Source of the DNA: JAWVFM01 sp963843315
GTDB lineage: Bacteria > Actinomycetota > Thermoleophilia > Solirubrobacterales > 70-9
Direction: 5' to 3'
NCBI GenBank assembly: GCA_963843315.1
Contig: CAWJJU010000001.1
Span: forward strand, 124,001-188,000
Length of the DNA stretch: 64,000 nt
The notes beneath the pieces are model-generated. The model ran no database searches. It had not been told where the DNA came from and was given only the letters and a program-made list of their open reading frames with translations. Of this stretch, positions 51,033 through 60,011 are shown one piece after another (positions within the stretch are counted from its first letter, which is position 1; the number at the start of each line of letters is the position of its first letter). Made by a program: the position numbers and the translations under genes.

Positions 51033-53232
51033 GTACCCGGAACCGGATCCGCTTCGGCGCCGAGGCGTTCCCGAACAGGTCGGTCGCCTCGACCGTGAGC
51101 CGATGGCCGCCAGGTCGCATTCTCCCGAGCCGCAGTCGCTGACCGCAACGGTGCGAGGCGCGTCCGTCCAGCGAGCACCGGGCGTCGATCGTCCCGCTCT
51201 CGTCGCGCATCTTCAGGTGCATGCGCACCCTCCCCGTGAACGAGAGGCCGGCCTTCCTCGGGCCCTCGATCGTGGGTGGCTCATCGTCGACCTGGAAGCT
51301 CTGCGTCGTGGCGAGACCCGCCCGTCCGGACTCGGTCATTCCCTGCACGGCGACCGTGTGCGGGCCGGCGGCAAGGGCGGCGGCGGGGCCGAACGGCTGC
51401 GTGCACGGCGAGAATGCAGCGCCGTCGACGCTGCACTCGTAGCTCTCGGCCTTGGCGGCGGTGAACCCGAAGCGGGGCGACGGCCCGGTTAGTGGATCGG
51501 TTGAGCCCGTCGCATTCCGCATCGGGGTCGTCGGGCTTGCGATGGTGATCGCCGGCCCGGCGGGCGTCGCGGCGACGACGACGGAGTCCGTCGCGGGCGT
51601 CGGGTCAACGTTCCCGGCCGGGTCGATGGCCTGAGCGGCGAACGTATGCGGGCCGTCGGCGAGGCCGCGCCAGACGACCTGGGCCTCGCAGGGCTGCCAG
51701 GCGGCTCCGTCGAAGCTGCAGCGGAACACCGAGCCCGGCTCGCCTGCGGCGAGCGAGAACCTTGCCACGTCGCTGGCCAGGGGGTTCGGCGGGACGCTTT
51801 CCAGCGTTGTGTCGGGCGGGGTCGCGTCGACGTCGAACTGCATCGAGGCGGAGCTGTCGTCCTCGGCACCGCTGTCGTCGTATGCCCGTACCGCCAGCGA
51901 GTGCCGGCCGTCCGCGAGGTTCGAGAGCGTGAGCGGCGTCTGACAGGTGCGCCAGTCACCGCCGTCGACGCTGCATTCGAACCGAGCGCTCGGATCGCTC
52001 GAGGTGAGGGCGAACTCCGGGCGCGGCGCCGGGCCGCTCGGCTTGGGGTCGATGCTCGTGTCGATCGCGGTCGGGGCCGGGCAGCCGTCGGGAGCGTTGG
52101 ATGCCATGTAGGCGAGCCGGCAGTAGGAGGGCTTCGGGGTGAAGAGATGGGGGCTGCGGGACATCACGCCGAAGTTCTGCTCATCGGCCGGCGCGCCCGC
52201 ACCCGCGTCGAGCAGCGTGTGGATCATCACGCCCTGGACGTCCGACATGGTCAACGTGCGTCGCACCATGCGGCCGAGGCCGTCGGCCTGCCCGTCGAGG
52301 GTGAAGGGCGAGGGTCCGCCGGGCGCCATCAGCCCGTATTCGTCGAGCCACAGCTTCGCGCCGGGATCGCCGCCCGCGGCGGTGGCGCCGCGGATCTCGG
52401 CGAACGCGCGGGCGAACCAGCTTCCCGCGCCCTCGTCGGCGTTCTCGCTGTAGAGGTGGAAGCCGATCGCGTCGTAGTGCCCGGCGATCGAGGGCTGCGC
52501 GCCGTAGGCGCGCGCGAGGAAGTCGGAGACGCTCATCGAGCCGGCACCGGTCGCGGGCCAGCTGACCAGCCCCCCGGTGAGGACTAGCTGGCTCGGGTTG
52601 ACCGCCTTGATCGCGTCGTATCCCAGGTCGACGAGCTGTGCCCACCGCTCCGGGTCGGGCTGCGGCATCCAGAAGGCCCAGAAGTTGGGCTCGTTCCAGA
52701 TCTCCAGGGTCGCGAGCGGAAAGCGCCTCGCCACCTCGGCCGCAAAGCGCTTCCAGTCGGCGTCGTGAGCCGACGAGGGCGGGTACCTGCAGGTCGCCGT
52801 GTTGTTGCCGCACGCCTGGTAGGCGGGATCCCGCGCCCACGCCGGAGCCCAGCCGATGTTGAACACCGGCGTGATGCCCTGAGCGAGGAAGGCGCTGTAG
52901 ACGTCCGCGTACGTCTTCCAGGCCGACTCGTTCCATTGGCCCTTCACGGGTTCGAGCAGCGACCACGGCAGGCTGGTCCTGATCGCGTTGGCGCCCGCCT
53001 GCGAGGCCGCGGCGGCGATCGGGCCGCCGTAGATGTTGGGCGAGCCCCAGCTTGGCGTCTGCTGGTTGAACCCGAAGTACTTGCCGGCCGGAAGGCCCGC
53101 ACCCAGGCGGACGTTGGCGTGCTCGTCGCCGCCGGGGTCGGGGGCCCCATCGGCGGCCGCCCTCACCGGCACCACGAGCAGCGCCAGCAGGGCGAGAATG
53201 AGCATGGTCGTCGTTCGGCGGAGCATCTCCAC
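51019..53232 (-). CDS. Secreted glycoside hydrolase-like protein with Ig-like repeats
   Basis: A 737-residue exported protein. Signal helix TTTMLILALLALLVVPVRAA, then a (beta/alpha)8 barrel (about 50-370) like GH5/GH39/GHA families. Likely acid/base Glu is in LATLEIWNEPNFWAFWMPQP, and nucleophile Glu in KLWLDEYGLMAPGGPSP. Three similar domains of about 95 residues follow, each with RFECSVDGGDWRTCQTPL, VFRCSFDGAAWQPC or YECSVDGAAFSPC, typical of bacterial Ig-like adhesive modules. A basic end may anchor to the wall. GTG at 53232; ATG at 53226 also possible. The sugar cut is unknown. Confidence 0.88.
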   Translation of the reverse strand: MEMLRRTTTMLILALLALLVVPVRAAADGAPDPGGDEHANVRLGAGLPAGKYFGFNQQTPSWGSPNIYGGPIAAAASQAGANAIRTSLPWSLLEPVKGQWNESAWKTYADVYSAFLAQGITPVFNIGWAPAWARDPAYQACGNNTATCRYPPSSAHDADWKRFAAEVARRFPLATLEIWNEPNFWAFWMPQPDPERWAQLVDLGYDAIKAVNPSQLVLTGGLVSWPATGAGSMSVSDFLARAYGAQPSIAGHYDAIGFHLYSENADEGAGSWFARAFAEIRGATAAGGDPGAKLWLDEYGLMAPGGPSPFTLDGQADGLGRMVRRTLTMSDVQGVMIHTLLDAGAGAPADEQNFGVMSRSPHLFTPKPSYCRLAYMASNAPDGCPAPTAIDTSIDPKPSGPAPRPEFALTSSDPSARFECSVDGGDWRTCQTPLTLSNLADGRHSLAVRAYDDSGAEDDSSASMQFDVDATPPDTTLESVPPNPLASDVARFSLAAGEPGSVFRCSFDGAAWQPCEAQVVWRGLADGPHTFAAQAIDPAGNVDPTPATDSVVVAATPAGPAITIASPTTPMRNATGSTDPLTGPSPRFGFTAAKAESYECSVDGAAFSPCTQPFGPAAALAAGPHTVAVQGMTESGRAGLATTQSFQVDDEPPTIEGPRKAGLSFTGRVRMHLKMRDESGTIDARCSLDGRASHRCGQRLRLGRMRPGGHRLTVEATDLFGNASAPKRIRFRVLRAR

Positions 53233-53420
53233 TCATGGAGTCGCCAATCAGCGCGCGTGACGCCGAGGGCAAAGCACCGTCCGCACCTCGTAGAAAGCCG
53301 CAGTAGCCTGAACTGCCTGCAAACGACGCACTGGCGGCCGGGGGGAAACCACGGCCGAGGCGCTGTCCGTGCGCGCCTGACTAGTACGGGCGTCCAGCGA
53401 GGCGCCGGCTGACGGAGCGG

Positions 53421-54347
53421 CTACGCCGCGGGATTGGCCGAGGCCTCGGCCGCCGGGCCCACGGGCTCCGGCGCCGCCGCCTGGGGCCTGCGCGCCCGGC
53501 CGACGCCGAGCCACGATCCGGCAACGATCAGGGCCATGCCGACGAGCTTGCCGGCGGTCAGGGGCTCGTCGAGGAGCGTCGCGCCGTAAACGACGGCGAA
53601 GGCCGGCGCGATGTAGGAGACGAGCATGGTCTTGGCCGGCCCCACGCTCGCGATCAGCGAGTAGAAGATGACGAACGCCGCGCCGGTCCCGACGAGGCCC
53701 AGGCTCGCCACGGCCGCGAGGTGGCCCGCGGCCGGAGTCGAGGCCGGGAGGGTCAGCGCGGCGGCCGGCAACAGCACCAGGGCGCTCGCGGCCATCACGC
53801 CCGCGACCACGCCGATCGCCGGTGCGTCCGCCAGCCGCGACTTGACGATGAACCCGCCGATCGCGTAGCCCAGGCTGGCCAGCACGACGGCGAGCCCTCC
53901 GAGGGCCGCCGAGCCCGAGCCGGTGAGGTCCAGTCCGAACAGCGCGATCACGCCCACGATCCCCACCGCGACCCCCACCAGCCGCGTGCCCTCGGAGCGC
54001 TCGTCCGGGTCGAGCCTCAGGGCCAGCGCCGCGGTGAAGATCGGCGTCGTCGCGACGAGAATGCCCGCAAGCGACGAGGGGATGTGCTGCTCACCGGCCG
54101 CGATCAGGACGAACGGCGCGGCCACCTGGACGACGCCGAGCGCAAGGATGGTTCGCAGCCGGCCGCGAAGAGGAGCGAGCGCGCCGCGCGACGCCGCAAG
54201 CGGCAGCAGCACGATCGCGGCCAGGGCGATCCGGCTGAAGGCCACGACCTCGAACGACATGTCCCGCAGGGCGATCTTGATCAGCAGGTAGCTGCCGCCC
54301 CAGATGGCGGACAGCACGAGCATGAGCGTCCACGATCGCCGGTCCAC
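53421..54347 (-). CDS. EamA/DMT family exporter
   Basis: A 308-residue protein with ten helices in two EamA repeats: SAIWGGSYLLIKIALRDM and VVLASLGYAIGGFIVKSRLA mark the two halves. SYIAPAFAVVYGATLLDEPLT is the second repeat signature. It probably exports small metabolites. The C-terminal tail is proline/alanine-rich. GTG at 54347. A weak AT-rich gap (54348-54445) precedes it. Confidence 0.9.
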   Translation of the reverse strand: MDRRSWTLMLVLSAIWGGSYLLIKIALRDMSFEVVAFSRIALAAIVLLPLAASRGALAPLRGRLRTILALGVVQVAAPFVLIAAGEQHIPSSLAGILVATTPIFTAALALRLDPDERSEGTRLVGVAVGIVGVIALFGLDLTGSGSAALGGLAVVLASLGYAIGGFIVKSRLADAPAIGVVAGVMAASALVLLPAAALTLPASTPAAGHLAAVASLGLVGTGAAFVIFYSLIASVGPAKTMLVSYIAPAFAVVYGATLLDEPLTAGKLVGMALIVAGSWLGVGRARRPQAAAPEPVGPAAEASANPAA

Positions 54348-54445
54348 TAGAAAAGTTGGTGAGGACCTTTAGGTCCGAAAGCAGCGTGTAAGGACGGTGA
54401 AGCCGTCCGCATGTTGTTCACATTAGTGGAGCCGCTGAACTCTCC

Positions 54446-55567
54446 TCAGGCGCCCGGGCGCTCCACCGCGCCGGTGTTGATGCCGCCGTAAACGAACGTC
54501 GGCATCACCGGCCACTGCCGGCGCCAGTCGGCCAGCTCGGACGACGGGAACACGTTCATGAACCGCGGGTCGCGCGGGTTCGGATCGGCCAGCGACTTCT
54601 CCTTGATCATCGAGTCGTACTGGTCGATCGAGTCCTCCAGCGTGTTCGAGTTCAGGCAGACCTCGCGGTTGAAGAACACGGCCGAGCGCTTGACGCCGGG
54701 GATCTTTGAGAGGTGCGGATGCCAGGAGTCGGCCGCGACGCCGTTCTCGGATGAGACCCACACGCCCTCGGAGGTGTTGATGCACAGCGAATGGTTGCCG
54801 TCGGTGTGGCCCGGGGTCCAGACGAGGGCACAGCCCTTGCCCAGCTCGACGTCGCCGTCGACCAGGATCACGTTGTCGGTGCGCAGGTCCTTGATGCCGT
54901 CGGCCACGTACCAGGCCCACTGCATCGGGTGCAGCGAGGCGAACGTGTCCCACTCCCTGCGCTGGGTGATCAGCTTCGCATTCGGGAACAGCGGCTCGCG
55001 CGGCGCGGCCTCGCCCTCGATCGGCTCGGTCGTGCCCAGGACGAAGCGCAGGTCCTGCACGTGCAGGTGGTCGAACGAGACGTAGTCGACGTCCTCGGGC
55101 CGCAGGCCCAGCGTCGCCAGCGCGGTGTCCGGGTGGTGCCAGATCTTCGCCAGCACCTTGTAGGAGAGAAACTCGCCCAGCTTCTCGATCTGCTGCGCGT
55201 AGTACGGAGCCTCGGCAGGCCCCTCGGGGACGGTCGGCTCGTACGCCAGCGTGCGCAGGCGACCCTCGAAGTCCTCGAACTGGATGACCTGGAGGCGGTT
55301 GAGGATGTTGACGTAGGGATTCGGACCGATGGCCCAGCCGCCGAAGGCGAACTTCAGCGGGTAGCCGGCCGAGGCGATGTCGACGGTGCGGACGCCGCGC
55401 ACGCGGTTCTCCGGCGTCGCGAAGCGAGCCCGGAACTCGGCCGCGGCCTCGCGGATCGCCGCGGGCCGGTCGCCGCGCGGCCAGGTGTCGTTGGCGGCGT
55501 CGAACTCGGTGAAGGGCCGCAGGCCGGCCGCCTCGGGGCTTGCGTCGGGGGTCTCAACTACTGCCAT
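54446..55567 (-). CDS. Metallo-beta-lactamase fold hydrolase
   Basis: A 373-residue protein. The zinc motif HxHxxD is seen as DHLHVQD in DYVSFDHLHVQDLRFVLG, and GHT in WTPGHTDGNHSLCINTSEGV. The N-terminal 60 residues and the long second half (MNVFPSSELADWRRQWPVMP) are unusual for the fold. GGAGG lies before ATG 55567. The text differs from lactonases and RNase Z; the substrate is unknown. Confidence 0.85.
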   Translation of the reverse strand: MAVVETPDASPEAAGLRPFTEFDAANDTWPRGDRPAAIREAAAEFRARFATPENRVRGVRTVDIASAGYPLKFAFGGWAIGPNPYVNILNRLQVIQFEDFEGRLRTLAYEPTVPEGPAEAPYYAQQIEKLGEFLSYKVLAKIWHHPDTALATLGLRPEDVDYVSFDHLHVQDLRFVLGTTEPIEGEAAPREPLFPNAKLITQRREWDTFASLHPMQWAWYVADGIKDLRTDNVILVDGDVELGKGCALVWTPGHTDGNHSLCINTSEGVWVSSENGVAADSWHPHLSKIPGVKRSAVFFNREVCLNSNTLEDSIDQYDSMIKEKSLADPNPRDPRFMNVFPSSELADWRRQWPVMPTFVYGGINTGAVERPGA

Positions 55568-55622
55568 GTCGCCTCCTCGAAGATCGCGGTCAGGGTACCG
55601 CCCAACCTCCTTCGGCTCCCGG

Positions 55623-56504
55623 CTAGGAGTTGCCGAGGGCCCGGGCGAGCCTGGCGACGACCGCTTGCGGCTGGTCGACGAGCATGCGCCAAGTGAACCT
55701 CAGCACGCGAAACCCGGCGAGCTGCAGCTCGGCGTCGCGCACGCGGTCGGACTCGAACGTCGAACGGTCGGAGTGGAACGCGAACCCGTCGATCTCGACG
55801 ATCAGGCTCTCGTCACGCCAGAGAAAGTCGACGACGAACCTGCCGAGGGGGACATTGCACTCGGGCATCGGCAGGTGGGCGCGCCGAACCAGTTTCAGGA
55901 ACCGAGCCTCCGCCTCGGATTCCGTGAGCGCTGGGCCGGCGTCCAGAAGCCGCATCAGGCTGCGGCAACCTCGCGTTGCACGGGCACGCTCAACCAGCTC
56001 GTCACGGCCGGCGAGGCCGCGGCGAAGCGCTCGTGCGGCAGCCGACTCGAGGCACGGATCTCGCGCGACGGCCAGGTCCACGATGGTGCGGGTCGCGGAG
56101 GTGACCGGGACGCCGTCAAGGCTGCGGCGGTCGGAACGAGGAAGGGCGATGCGGTGCACGCGGATCCCAGGGCGGGCCCGGTGGCTGCCGTTGTGGACGG
56201 TGACGTGCACCGGTGCGGTGTTGGGCAATGAGGGAGCCAGGGCCCATAATGTCGCGGCGCTGCGGTGGCTGACGGATGCCCGCGGGCCGCAGGCGAGCGC
56301 CGCCGCCATCTCGCGGGCGCCCTCCGGCGGCACCTTGTGGCCGACGAGATAGACGCCGCGATGAAGAGGATGCAGCCGCCCGGAACGCACGCGTTCGTCG
56401 ACGCGCGCACGGGACATCCCGAGCTTCAGCAGCTGTCGCCGGGCCACGACGCCGCGCTGAGCCGCGGCGAGCGAAGCAACGGCCGCGTCCCACGCCCCTG
56501 CCAT
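55623..56504 (-). CDS. AbiEi-type HTH plus DUF559 nuclease-like protein
   Basis: A 293-residue protein. The N-terminal wing-helix part (ASLAAAQRGVVARRQLLKLG, then RLHPLHRGVYLVGHKVPPEG and SHRSAATLWALAP) matches the AbiEi antitoxin-like domain. The C-terminus, FVVDFLWRDESLIVEIDGFA, HSDRSTFESDRVRDAELQLA and FRVLRFTWRMLVDQPQAVVA, is the DUF559/VSR-type endonuclease fold with its acidic D and E-I-D residues. This fusion is frequent in actinobacteria; a phage-defence role is guessed, not shown. ATG at 56504; upstream DNA has inverted repeats. Confidence 0.85.
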   Translation of the reverse strand: MAGAWDAAVASLAAAQRGVVARRQLLKLGMSRARVDERVRSGRLHPLHRGVYLVGHKVPPEGAREMAAALACGPRASVSHRSAATLWALAPSLPNTAPVHVTVHNGSHRARPGIRVHRIALPRSDRRSLDGVPVTSATRTIVDLAVARDPCLESAAARALRRGLAGRDELVERARATRGCRSLMRLLDAGPALTESEAEARFLKLVRRAHLPMPECNVPLGRFVVDFLWRDESLIVEIDGFAFHSDRSTFESDRVRDAELQLAGFRVLRFTWRMLVDQPQAVVARLARALGNS

Positions 56505-56508
56505 GGCG

Positions 56509-56615
56509 TGAACCCGCCACGGAGCGAACCTTCGCCGAGTTCGTGGCGGGTTGACCAGGCATATTCGGGTCAAGCCGCCACGAGCGAGGCGCGCCCCCCT
56601 CGGTGGCGGGTTGAC
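56509..56615. repeat. Four copies of a CGTGGCGGGTTGAC element in alternating orientation
   Basis: CGTGGCGGGTTGAC is at 56542-56555 and, with one extra G, at 56601-56615. Reverse copies are TGAACCCGCCACGG (56509-56522) and GTCAAGCCGCCACGAG (56569-56584). They alternate direction, so two hairpins in series can form, between the divergent DUF559 gene and the TAT-leader gene. Two TTGAC cores occur in the plus direction and could be -35 sites. Confidence 0.7.
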
Positions 56616-56659
56616 GCGGCCTCGGGTTACGATGGCGGACACACCTAGGAGGGAGCGAT

Positions 56660-57172
56660 ATGTCAAGGCAGGAACTGGTCGACGCGTACATCGAGGGCTC
56701 GCTGAGCAGGCGGGCGTTCGTCAGGCGCCTGATGGCCGCCGGGGTCTCGGCCGGTGCGGCCGCGGGCTACGCGCAGATGCTGGCGCCCACGGCGAAGGCG
56801 GCGCCGCGCGCGCACCGGCACAAGCGAAATCCCGGCGATGACCTGTACCCACGGATCGTCGTCGAGGTCCTCACCAAGGGCATCAAGAACGTCCGCCACC
56901 ACAACCGCGTGAAGGTCCGGGTCACCGCGAACGCGACGCTCGATACCCACGTCTCGCTGTTCCTCGACAAGGGTGGCCACCTCATCCCCCTGGGGTTCAT
57001 GCCGGCCGACCCGACCTCGGCAAGGCTCGTCCAGGCCGGTGTGCCCAAGACCATGACCATCCCCATGAACCAAGACGCGAGCGCCCTCAGCGGCCTCCAG
57101 AAGGCCAAGATCCTGGTCGAGGTCTTCTACTACGGGTCGACCGCCGGCCAGGGCAAGGCAACACTCAAGTAG
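56660..57172 (+). CDS. Exported protein with TAT-like leader
   Basis: A 170-residue protein. GAGGGAGCGAT precedes ATG 56660. The leader, SLSRRAFVRRLMAAGVSAGA, has SRRAFVRR, a near twin-arginine motif, and a hydrophobic stretch AAAGYAQMLAPT. The front part MSRQELVDAYIEGSLSRRAF is found before TAT leaders of other Thermoleophilia proteins, in my memory. The mature part VVEVLTKGIKNVRHHNRVKV is beta-rich, perhaps Ig-like. It is convergent with the fusion gene and overlaps it by eight bases. Confidence 0.75.
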   Translation: MSRQELVDAYIEGSLSRRAFVRRLMAAGVSAGAAAGYAQMLAPTAKAAPRAHRHKRNPGDDLYPRIVVEVLTKGIKNVRHHNRVKVRVTANATLDTHVSLFLDKGGHLIPLGFMPADPTSARLVQAGVPKTMTIPMNQDASALSGLQKAKILVEVFYYGSTAGQGKATLK

Positions 57173-60011
57173 CCCGGCGCCGGCGCGGGCGCAGCAGTTC
57201 GGCAACGGCCCCGGCGAGCGCCGAGCCGACGCCCAGGGCGATCAGCGGGCGCGCGGCTTCGTATTCGCCCACAAGCTCCGGGCCCCAGCGCCTGACCCTC
57301 GCGCCCGTCTCGCCGAGGCGACGTCGGCTGTAGGGGACGAGAAATCGCGCCAGGGCTCGCCGGCTGGGGCTCTCGGCAAGCATGATCCGGGCCATTGCCC
57401 TGCCGCGGGTGAAGTGGTGGCGCGCCAGGCGCCAGGGATTGGTGCAGCGGCTGTGGTGGACGAGCTGGATCGAGGCCTCCCGGTAGGCCCGGTGGCCCCG
57501 ACGAGTCAGCTCCTCGTTCATCGCCGTGTCCTCACCGGCGCGAAGGTCCTCGCGAAACGGGCCGGCCTGCTCGAGCGCCTCGCGCGTATACGAGCAGTGC
57601 GAGGGCGCGCCGCCCAGCTCCCCCGAGGGCCGGCCCGGCAGTGACGTCGAGTGGTCGATGAAGTACGAGGCCCAGCCCGAGCGGGTCCGGGTGCCGTTCA
57701 GGATCGACCCCGTGACCATCGCGAAGCCGCGGTCGTGCGTGGAGATCCGAGCGGCCAGGCTCCCCGGCGGGAGCTCGATGTGCGAGCCGGGAAACGAAAG
57801 GTAGTCGCCTCGCGCCACCCGCACTCCCGCGTTGCGCGCCCGGCCGGGCAGAGCGGGATCGTCGAGCTCCACGAGCCGCACGCCGGGAAGCTCCCGGCGA
57901 ACCACGGCGGCGGTCGGCGGGCTGGCGCTGACGACGACGATGACCTCGAACGGCTCGGAGCACTCCTGCCCGACGACGCTGCCGACGCTCGCGGCGATCG
58001 TGTCGGCGTCGTCGCGCGCGATCACGATGGCGCTCAGGACGGGGCGCTCGGCCGGCGGCACGTCCACCAGCAGCGGCAGGCCGTCCGGGCGAGGTTCCCA
58101 TTCCTGGAGCTCCCCCGGCGGGCGCCCGAGCTCCGAGTAGTCGCGCTGCCAGCGGCGGCCGGGGTCGGCCTCCTCGTACTTCGCGACGCGCGCGGCGCGG
58201 CGCTCGGCGCTGAGCGAGGCCAGATGCTTGATCCGGACCGACGTGCGCACGCGCAGCTCCGCCGGGATGTCATCCGGCACCGGCAGCGCGTGGAGCTTGC
58301 CCCGGGGCAGCCGCGCGCCCGGGCGAACCGCGAACAGCCGGTACGCCCACAGGTCGTTGGCGTCGAAGTGCCCCTCGTCGCCAACCATGCGGTGGACCCG
58401 AAAGCCGTAGGCGCACGCGGGGTCGGCCTGCGCGTCGACCAGCCGCCGCAGCGCCTTGGCGTCGTCCGCCGCGACTCGCTCGTCGGCATCGAGGAAGAGC
58501 GCCCAGTCGGCGCCCGCCTCCACCGCCGCGTCGAGGAGCGCCTGGCGATTGGCCGCATCGTCCCAGCCCGCGAAGCCCTCGCGCCGTGGGTTGCGGATGA
58601 CGCGGGTCACCTCGGGAGCCGCCTCCAACAGCGCGGCCGTCGCGTCCGTCGAGCCGTCGTCGAGGGCGATGACCGCGTCGGCGAACGCGCGGGCGCTCTC
58701 CAGATAGCCGGGGACGTCCGCAGCGCTGTTTCGGGCAGGCAGCAGGCAGGCGAGCACAGGCGCCTCGGACTCGAAGTCGAGCACCTCCAGGCCCGCGGGC
58801 CGGCGGCGCCACTGCTGCACGTCGCCCGTCGGCTCGGCGAGGAGAGGATTGCCGGCGGTGGAGAATTCGCCGGCGGGATCGGCCTCCCGGTATTTCTCGA
58901 GGCGGTCTCGCAGGCGCTCGGCCGAGTCGAGGTGGCGAAGCCGAACGGTTGTGCGGACGAGGCGCTGCGCCTCCAGGCTGCTCGGCACCGGCGTGAAGTG
59001 GAGCCTGCGATCAGGGAGATCGGCGCCCGGGCCGGCGTGGAAGGCGCGGTACACGTTGACGCAGCGTCCCGTGACGCCGTCGGCCCATGCGCGATGCAGG
59101 CGCAGGCCGTAGGCCAGGCCGGGAAGCGCGTCCGCCAGCAGGAAGTCACGGAGCGCGGCCGCGTCCTCGGGATCGATGCGCTCGTCCGCGTCGAGGAAGA
59201 CGACCCAGTCGGCACGGAGCTCCCGCGCCGCATCGAGCAGCCGGCGACGGTTGGCGGCGTCGTCCCAGCCCGCGTAGGTCGCCCGGCGCGGGCTCGACAG
59301 CAGGGCGGCAACCCCGGGCGCCGCGTCGAGGACCTGTCGCGTCGAGTCCGTGGATCCGTCATCCAGCGCGACCACGAAGTCGGCGAACGCTGACGCGCTC
59401 TCCAGCGCCCCCGGCAGGTCGGTCGCGGCGTTGCGAGCCGGGATCAGGCAGGCGACGCGGTGAGGCTGCGGCTCGGCCCCATCCACCTCGAAGGCGCGGG
59501 CCAATGCCACGATCCGGTCGAGGTCGGCGTTGCCGGGGCAGTCCTTGGCGGCGAAGACCTCGCGGTGGCCGACCACGTGCTCGCGGTCGAGCGGAAAGCC
59601 CCACCGCGCCACGGCAGCCGCCACGAGCCGCGCCGCTGCCTCGTATTGCGCGGCGGGCCGCTCGACGCCGAGGGGATCGCCGCCGTCTTCGAGCTCGATT
59701 CCCACCGTGTAGAGGTTGGGATCGCCTCCCCGCGCGCGGACGAGCGCAGCCGTCGGGTCCCTCACCCGGCCCGCATGGTGCGCGGCGTCGCGCTCGTCGA
59801 CCAGGCTGAAGACGCGGCCGTCGAGGGCCACCAGGTGGTGGGCGGAGACCCCGGAGTCCCTGTCAGTCAGCCATGCGAGCGCGCCCTCCAGGGCGCCGTC
59901 GGTCGTGTGGACCACCACCCCCGCGGGGCGCTCGCCGCCGCGGCCGAGGGTGCGATTCGGGCTGGGCCGGCGCTGCGGCCCACTCGGGACAGATCCCTGC
60001 GAGGCGCTCAG
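57165..60011 (-). CDS. Amidase / triple GT2 glycosyltransferase fusion, CTG start
   Basis: A 948-residue protein with four domains. Residues 1-160: N-acetylmuramoyl-L-alanine amidase (SPNRTLGRGGERPAGVVVHT, SGVSAHHLVALDGRVFSLVD, EHVVGHREVFAAKDCPGNAD). About 175-400 and 415-650: two GT2-like domains with ACLIPARNAATDLPGALESA/ACLLPARNSAADVPGYLESA, VALDDGSTDSTRQ/IALDDGSTDATAA and FLDADERI/FLDADERV. About 665-900: a third (SAIVIARDDADTIAASVGSV). No membrane signal at the start; hydrophobic C-terminus GVGSALAGAVAELL. The CTG at 60011 overlaps the trxB stop (CTGA); no ATG/GTG/TTG keeps the amidase start. The unusual start is the main doubt. Confidence 0.82.
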   Translation of the reverse strand: MSASQGSVPSGPQRRPSPNRTLGRGGERPAGVVVHTTDGALEGALAWLTDRDSGVSAHHLVALDGRVFSLVDERDAAHHAGRVRDPTAALVRARGGDPNLYTVGIELEDGGDPLGVERPAAQYEAAARLVAAAVARWGFPLDREHVVGHREVFAAKDCPGNADLDRIVALARAFEVDGAEPQPHRVACLIPARNAATDLPGALESASAFADFVVALDDGSTDSTRQVLDAAPGVAALLSSPRRATYAGWDDAANRRRLLDAARELRADWVVFLDADERIDPEDAAALRDFLLADALPGLAYGLRLHRAWADGVTGRCVNVYRAFHAGPGADLPDRRLHFTPVPSSLEAQRLVRTTVRLRHLDSAERLRDRLEKYREADPAGEFSTAGNPLLAEPTGDVQQWRRRPAGLEVLDFESEAPVLACLLPARNSAADVPGYLESARAFADAVIALDDGSTDATAALLEAAPEVTRVIRNPRREGFAGWDDAANRQALLDAAVEAGADWALFLDADERVAADDAKALRRLVDAQADPACAYGFRVHRMVGDEGHFDANDLWAYRLFAVRPGARLPRGKLHALPVPDDIPAELRVRTSVRIKHLASLSAERRAARVAKYEEADPGRRWQRDYSELGRPPGELQEWEPRPDGLPLLVDVPPAERPVLSAIVIARDDADTIAASVGSVVGQECSEPFEVIVVVSASPPTAAVVRRELPGVRLVELDDPALPGRARNAGVRVARGDYLSFPGSHIELPPGSLAARISTHDRGFAMVTGSILNGTRTRSGWASYFIDHSTSLPGRPSGELGGAPSHCSYTREALEQAGPFREDLRAGEDTAMNEELTRRGHRAYREASIQLVHHSRCTNPWRLARHHFTRGRAMARIMLAESPSRRALARFLVPYSRRRLGETGARVRRWGPELVGEYEAARPLIALGVGSALAGAVAELLRPRRRRAT

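Noticed and set aside
53233..53420. Possible riboswitch before the secreted glycosidase gene
   Set aside because: GGGCAAAGCACC looked like a c-di-GMP fragment, but the rest of the GEMM or c-di-AMP core could not be found on either strand.
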